A stretch of 64,000 nucleotides of DNA from Peteryoungia desertarenae (lineage in GTDB: Bacteria > Pseudomonadota > Alphaproteobacteria > Rhizobiales > Rhizobiaceae): NCBI RefSeq assembly GCF_005860795.2, contig NZ_CP058350.1, positions 3,254,501 through 3,318,500 of the forward strand, read 5' to 3'. Position 1 is the first letter of the stretch; every line of letters begins with the position of its first letter. A program made the translations under genes and the position numbers. The notes under the pieces are model-generated. The model was not told where the DNA came from and did no database searches. It was given only the letters and a program-made list of their open reading frames with translations. Below are positions 59,654-64,000 of the stretch, piece after piece.

Positions 59654-60754
59654 ATGGCGACACCACTGGCCGAAAAGATCAAGGCACTTATTGCGACAAA
59701 CGGCCCAATCAGCGTGAGCGATTATTTTGCGCTCTGCCTCGCGGATCCCGAGCACGGCTATTACAAGACCCGCCATCCGTTTGGACGTGCTGGCGATTTT
59801 GTGACGGCACCCGAGATCAGCCAGCTCTTTGGCGAAATGGTGGGCATCTTTCTCGTCATGGCCTGGAAAAGCCATGGCGAACCGGACAATGCGAGGATTG
59901 TCGAGATCGGCCCCGGTCGCGGCACCATGATGGCCGACATCTTGCGGGTCATCGAACGGACGGCACCCGTGCTCTATGATACGGCAACCGTCCATCTGGT
60001 CGAGACGAGCGGCCTTTTGAAGCTCACCCAGCGGGAAACGCTGCAGCGCCACGAAAACAAGGTCCACTGGCACGACAGCTTCGATGAGGTGCCGGAAGGC
60101 TTCACGCTGATCGCAGCCAACGAGCTCTTTGACGCCATCCCCATCCGCCAGTTCATCAAGACGCAGGCGGGCTTTATCGAACGAATGGTGGGACTGGATG
60201 AGGCCGGTGAGCTGACCTTCACCACGGGCATCGCCATGCTGGATGCCAGCGCCCTGCCCTCCCACGCCAAGGCGCAACCCGACGGCTCCATCTTCGAATT
60301 TGCGCCAGCAAGGCAAGCCGTAATGATGGCGATCTGCGAACGCCTCACCGCGACGAACGGTACAGCCCTGATCATCGACTATGGCCATATGGTCACCGGC
60401 TTTGGCGATACGCTGCAGGCGGTCCGGGCCCATGATTATGATCCACCGCTTGCCCATCCTGGATTTGCTGATCTGACGAGCCATGTCGATTTTGAGCACC
60501 TTGCCCGCACGGCACTCGCGACCGGCGCACATCTGAACGGCTGCATGCGGCAGGGAGATTTCCTCGTTGGCCTCGGCATCGAGGAACGCGCAGCCAACCT
60601 CGGTCGCGGCAAGGACGAAAAGACACAGCACGACATCGTGGAGGCCGTTCACCGTCTTGCCGGTGCAGGCAGCGGTCATATGGGGGAGTTGTTCAAGGTT
60701 CTTGCTGTTTCAAGCCCCGCTGTTCATGTTCCGCCGTTCAAGGCACCCGGCTGA
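59654..60754 (+). CDS. MidA/NDUFAF7-like class I SAM methyltransferase
   Basis: Protein of 366 aa: ISVSDYFALCLADPEHGYYKTRHPFGRAGDFVTAPEISQLFGEMVG, SAM motif VEIGPGRGTMMADILR, and ANELFDAIPIRQF. This is the DUF185/MidA family; the mitochondrial homologue NDUFAF7 methylates an arginine of a complex I subunit. A similar role in bacteria is inference. The start is ATG 59654 with AGGAAGG upstream. It lies between lgt and pgeF in a conserved rhizobial cluster. Confidence 0.93.
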   Translation: MATPLAEKIKALIATNGPISVSDYFALCLADPEHGYYKTRHPFGRAGDFVTAPEISQLFGEMVGIFLVMAWKSHGEPDNARIVEIGPGRGTMMADILRVIERTAPVLYDTATVHLVETSGLLKLTQRETLQRHENKVHWHDSFDEVPEGFTLIAANELFDAIPIRQFIKTQAGFIERMVGLDEAGELTFTTGIAMLDASALPSHAKAQPDGSIFEFAPARQAVMMAICERLTATNGTALIIDYGHMVTGFGDTLQAVRAHDYDPPLAHPGFADLTSHVDFEHLARTALATGAHLNGCMRQGDFLVGLGIEERAANLGRGKDEKTQHDIVEAVHRLAGAGSGHMGELFKVLAVSSPAVHVPPFKAPG

Positions 60755-60896
60755 GAGGCACAGACGCCATCGAAGACCGATTGATCTGCGGAGTGCAGGA
60801 CCGGACCGGATCTACCGCGCTGGCCTTGCCTTTCGTTTTCCCGACACAATGTTCGGGCACGGGTCCAGGCAGACCCGCAATGACAGGAGACACTGA

Positions 60897-61691
60897 ATGC
60901 GTGATACGAGGCCACCTCATCCTCTGACCAGCGCCCTCCTGAACAAAGGCAGCGATCGCGGCATCAGGCACGGTTTCTTCACGCGCCAGGGCGGCGTGTC
61001 GACGGGTATCTACGAGGGCCTTAATGTCGGTGTCGGCTCCAGCGATCAGCCGGAACACATCCAGGAGAATCGCGCCCGCGTCAGTGGCTGGTTCGGCCTG
61101 CCAGCGGCCCATCTGGCCACGGTCCATCAGGTCCATTCGCCAGATGTCGTCGTGATCGATCGCCCTCCGAGCGGCGAACGTCCCAAGGCAGATGCCCTTG
61201 TGACGAAGGAACCAGACGTCATCCTGGGCGTTCTGACAGCCGATTGTGGTCCGATCCTCTTCGCGGACCCCGAAAACCGAGTGATCGGGGCAGCCCATGC
61301 GGGCTGGAAGGGCGCGCTTTACGGCGTCCTTGAAAACACGATTGCCGCCATGGAAAGGCTCGGAGGTCAACGCGAAACGATGCATGCAGTGCTTGGCCCT
61401 TCGATCAGCCGCGACAGCTATGAAGTCGGCCCGGAATTCGTCGAACGCTTTCTCACAACAGACGCTAGCTATGAGCGCTTCTTCTCGCCCTCGATCAGGG
61501 AAGGTCACGCCATGTTTGATCTTCAGGCGCTGACGCTTCACCGCCTTGAGCAGGCCGGGATCAGGGCGGATCATCTTGGTATCTGCACCTACGCCGATCC
61601 CCGCAGCTTCTATTCCTATCGCCGCACCACACATGCCGGTGAACCGGATTACGGTCGGCAGATCTCGGCAATCGCGATCATGGAGCGTTGA
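60897..61691 (+). CDS. pgeF: Peptidoglycan editing factor PgeF (multicopper-oxidase-like, YfiH)
   Basis: Protein of 264 aa with the YfiH metal/active motifs: TVHQVHSPDVVVID, VLTADCGPILFAD, GAAHAGWKGALYGVLENTI and PSISRDSYEVG. PgeF removes wrongly incorporated L-Ser from peptidoglycan precursors; the family was earlier called polyphenol oxidase. AGGAG precedes the ATG. The M24-like gene begins 1 bp after its stop, so they are coupled. Confidence 0.94.
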   Translation: MRDTRPPHPLTSALLNKGSDRGIRHGFFTRQGGVSTGIYEGLNVGVGSSDQPEHIQENRARVSGWFGLPAAHLATVHQVHSPDVVVIDRPPSGERPKADALVTKEPDVILGVLTADCGPILFADPENRVIGAAHAGWKGALYGVLENTIAAMERLGGQRETMHAVLGPSISRDSYEVGPEFVERFLTTDASYERFFSPSIREGHAMFDLQALTLHRLEQAGIRADHLGICTYADPRSFYSYRRTTHAGEPDYGRQISAIAIMER

Positions 61692-61692
61692 T

Positions 61693-62844
61693 ATGAGCCT
61701 GCATTTCCATCCGGACGAGTTCAAAAGCCGACTTTCCAGGCTCACGGAGAAACTGGCCGAGCAGAAGCTGGATGCGATCCTGCTCTTTGCCCAGGAAAGC
61801 ATGTACTGGCTGACCGGCTATGACACCTTCGGCTACTGCTTTTTCCAGACACTCGTCGTGAAAGCCGACGGCACGATGACGCTTTTGACACGCGCGCCGG
61901 ATCTGCGTCAGGCAAAGCTGACTTCTACGATCGAAGACATTGTCATCTGGGTTGACCGCGTCAACGCCGATCCGACGGTGGATCTCCGTAATTTGCTGAA
62001 CGATCTCGACCTTCTCGGCAGCCGCGTCGGGGTCGAATACGACACCCATGGAATGACCGGTAAGGCCGCCCGCCTTATCGACGATCAATTGACAAATTTT
62101 TGCGAGCTCGTGGACGCATCGGATCTTGTAAGCGACCTGCGCCTCGTCAAGAGTCCGGCCGAAATTACCCATGTCCGCCGCGCTGCCAACCTTGCCGACG
62201 ATTCACTGGATGCGGCTCTGCCGCTCATGGGCCCGGGAGCCGATGAGGCAGCAATCCTTGCTGCGATGCAATCAGCGGTTCTGGCCGGCGGCGGTGATTA
62301 TCCCGCCAATGCCTTCATCATCGGTTCGGGTCCTGATGCCATGCTTTGCCGCTACAAGGCAGGCCGCCGCACGCTGTCGGACCAGGATCAACTGACGTTA
62401 CAATGGGCGGGCGTCTCCGCCCACTACCATGCCGCCATGATGCGCACCGTGATGATTGGGGAGAGCACCCCGCGCCATCGGGAACTCTACACCGCCTGCA
62501 ACGACGCCCTGACCGCAGTTCAAAAGGTTCTGAAACCCGGCAGCACCTTTGGCGATGTATTCGATACCCATGCAAAGGCCTTAGATGATCGAGGTCTGAC
62601 ACGCTATCGCTTCAATGCCTGCGGCTGCTCTCTCGGAGCACGCTTCGCGCCCTCCTGGATGGAACGCCAGATGTTCCATGCCGGCAACATGCAGCCGATC
62701 TTGCCGAACATGACCCTCTTCGTGCATATGATCGTCATGGATCACGACCGCGAAACAGCCATGACGCTCGGCCAGACCTACCTGACAACGGAGACCGCTC
62801 CGCAATCCCTTTCACGCCACCCGCTTGATCTGATCACCCGTTAG
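61693..62844 (+). CDS. M24-fold (Xaa-Pro peptidase/creatinase-like) protein lacking most metal ligands
   Basis: Protein of 383 aa with a creatinase N-terminal domain (LSRLTEKLAEQKLDAILLFAQESMYWLTGYDTFGYCFFQTLVV) and a pita-bread C-terminal domain (LRLVKSPAEITHVRRAANLADD). The metal site is mostly gone: the first Asp is Gln237 (LQWAG), the second is Ala (HAAMMRT, about 247), the usual His region reads ACGCSLGARF, and the first Glu is missing; Glu367 remains. This resembles metal-independent members such as creatinase and ectoine hydrolase DoeA more than aminopeptidase P. The substrate is unknown. Confidence 0.85.
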   Translation: MSLHFHPDEFKSRLSRLTEKLAEQKLDAILLFAQESMYWLTGYDTFGYCFFQTLVVKADGTMTLLTRAPDLRQAKLTSTIEDIVIWVDRVNADPTVDLRNLLNDLDLLGSRVGVEYDTHGMTGKAARLIDDQLTNFCELVDASDLVSDLRLVKSPAEITHVRRAANLADDSLDAALPLMGPGADEAAILAAMQSAVLAGGGDYPANAFIIGSGPDAMLCRYKAGRRTLSDQDQLTLQWAGVSAHYHAAMMRTVMIGESTPRHRELYTACNDALTAVQKVLKPGSTFGDVFDTHAKALDDRGLTRYRFNACGCSLGARFAPSWMERQMFHAGNMQPILPNMTLFVHMIVMDHDRETAMTLGQTYLTTETAPQSLSRHPLDLITR

Positions 62845-62956
62845 CCAATTGAAAACCAGTTCAGGGCAAGGTCTGACAGGCAGTATTCAGGGAATTGACA
62901 GCATCCAACTGCTATTGGGATAAGCAAGACACGCACCAGCAAGGGATTGTCGATCC

Positions 62957-63766
62957 ATGCAACATCCTCTGCGTTTGGCCACGCTCATGCTCCTGTTGGG
63001 ACATCTGGCGTCCTGTAACAGCACCGAAGTGCTCACACCCCAGGTTGATGTCGGTAATGGTAGCCAGACCAACCTCGCAATGAGTGCAGCGGGTACGATG
63101 CCTGCACCGACGGGAACCGTGCAGTCAGCGCCGCTTTCGAGCCCACAACAGGCATTTGCCCCCCAAAACACACTCGAGGCACAGGCTGCGGCGCTTCAGC
63201 AAGGGGTAGCCAACCCCTCGGCATCCCTGCCGCTCGACAGTTACCCGGCGGCCCCACAATCAGCCAGCGCATCCTGGCAGCAACCGATGCCCCAAAGCAC
63301 TGCGCAGGCAGCCCAGCCACAATCGGCGGCACAAGCCGAGACAAGCTTGCAGGCCCCCCAGCAAAGCGCAGCACTAACCCCGGCACCTGCCACAACGGCG
63401 ACAGGGTCTATCCGTTTCCTCCCAATCATCGGAGCCCCCGTACAGGCAGTTACTCCGCTGTCCAGACAATTGGGTTCGGAGGCGCGGGCACGCGGCCTTA
63501 CCATCAAGAGCGCCAGTGATCCTTCGAGCGAGCACATCCTCAAGGGGTATTTCTCCGCCTTTGGCGACGGCGGCAAGGTCAATGTCGTTTACGTCTGGGA
63601 CATCCTTGACGCCAATGGTGGTCGCTTGCACCGGCTGCAGGGGCAGGAATCCTTCCCCTCCAACGCGCAGGACCCCTGGGCAGCCGTACCGGCATCCGTC
63701 ATGCAGCAGATTGCGGCGCGCTCCATCAATGACTATGTCAACTGGCGCAATGCCCGACCAGGTTGA
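62957..63766 (+). CDS. Lipoprotein with Gln/Ala/Pro-rich linker
   Basis: Protein of 269 aa. The signal peptide ends in a lipobox LASC with Cys20 as the lipidated residue. Residues about 45-150 are low-complexity Gln/Ala/Ser/Pro. The C-terminal domain (GSIRFLPIIGAPVQAVTPLSRQL, ILKGYFSAFGDGGKVNVVYVWDILDANGGRLHRLQGQE, PWAAVPASVMQQIAARSINDYVNW) resembles uncharacterised rhizobial lipoproteins found next to prs. It would be matured by Lgt encoded 3 kb upstream. Confidence 0.85.
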   Translation: MQHPLRLATLMLLLGHLASCNSTEVLTPQVDVGNGSQTNLAMSAAGTMPAPTGTVQSAPLSSPQQAFAPQNTLEAQAAALQQGVANPSASLPLDSYPAAPQSASASWQQPMPQSTAQAAQPQSAAQAETSLQAPQQSAALTPAPATTATGSIRFLPIIGAPVQAVTPLSRQLGSEARARGLTIKSASDPSSEHILKGYFSAFGDGGKVNVVYVWDILDANGGRLHRLQGQESFPSNAQDPWAAVPASVMQQIAARSINDYVNWRNARPG

Positions 63767-63877
63767 TACCTTGGCAACAGGAATCTCGGAAAAAGCTCTG
63801 CATTCTCTCCAAACCACTTGCATTCAGGGGCAAGGGCGCTAAAAAGCGCCCATCTCAGCATGGACAGGCGGGCCAAG

Positions 63878-64000
63878 ATGAAGGTTTTCGCAGGCAATTC
63901 GAACCGGCAACTGGCCGAAGCGATCTGCAACTATCTCAATGTACCTCTCGGAAAGGCAAGCGTCCGGCGGTTCGCCGACCAGGAGATTTTCGTGGAAATC
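63878..64000 (+). CDS. prs: Ribose-phosphate pyrophosphokinase, 5' part only
   Basis: The first 41 codons are present before the window ends: [20 protein letters not shown], then [20 protein letters not shown]. This is the standard N-terminus of PRPP synthetase, which makes PRPP for nucleotide, His and Trp synthesis. An in-frame ATG at 63860 is also possible, but 63878 gives the usual family start. Confidence 0.93.
   Translation, partial: MKVFAGNSNRQLAEAICNYLNVPLGKASVRRFADQEIFVEI

Overview
The window is a 64 kb stretch of alphaproteobacterial chromosome, most probably from the Rhizobiaceae (Rhizobium, Agrobacterium or Allorhizobium). The evidence is the high G+C, the gene set (RpoD with a long acidic N-terminal half, the trxB-lsrB pair, an LpcC-like lipopolysaccharide glycosyltransferase beside greA, petP-petR, DUF1476, BA14K and DUF930 proteins) and an AbcR-type small RNA. 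A PL10 pectate lyase and aldose dehydrogenases fit a plant- or soil-associated life. No phage, insertion sequence, CRISPR array or conjugation gene was seen.

Layout. 1-8 kb: a CAU tRNA, small rhizobial proteins, a frameshifted pectate lyase gene, YjbQ and UPF0303 proteins, the argP/argO-type regulator-exporter pair and a TonB-like DUF930 protein. 8-17 kb: information-processing genes rpoD and dnaG on the minus strand, separated by a class III nucleotide cyclase and the kbl-tdh threonine catabolic pair. 17-35 kb: carA and carB about 13 kb apart, with a MATE exporter, YpfJ metallopeptidase, LytTR regulator, glutathione transferase, dehydrogenase, amidase, chemoreceptor and GT87 glycosyltransferase between them. 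35-39 kb: a translationally coupled radical SAM / UdgX-type uracil-DNA glycosylase operon with an exact alphaproteobacterial LexA box at its start. 38.7-41.3 kb: greA and two glycosyltransferases. 41-46 kb: lrp, trxB-lsrB, an AbcR-like sRNA, an ArsR regulator and an Old Yellow Enzyme. 46-53 kb: two PQQ-type sugar dehydrogenases flanking aspartate aminotransferase, a cold shock gene, a BA14K protein and an MBL hydrolase. 53-64 kb: petP-petR-histidine kinase, YbjN-proC-csaA, ubiK, and the lgt-midA-pgeF-M24-lipoprotein-prs cluster, with prs cut by the window end.

Most of the window is core chromosome. The most distinctive signals are: (1) the SOS box in front of the radical SAM-UdgX pair; (2) an AbcR-like sRNA directly downstream of its probable regulator lsrB, with an ATGC-N7-GCAT LysR-type box in its promoter; (3) a one-base frameshift in the pectate lyase gene; (4) a nucleotide cyclase with His in place of the transition-state Arg; (5) an M24 peptidase-fold protein lacking most metal ligands; and (6) a 54-codon membrane-protein gene at 53009-53173. 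Functions are assigned by recognising family motifs by eye; no database search was run.
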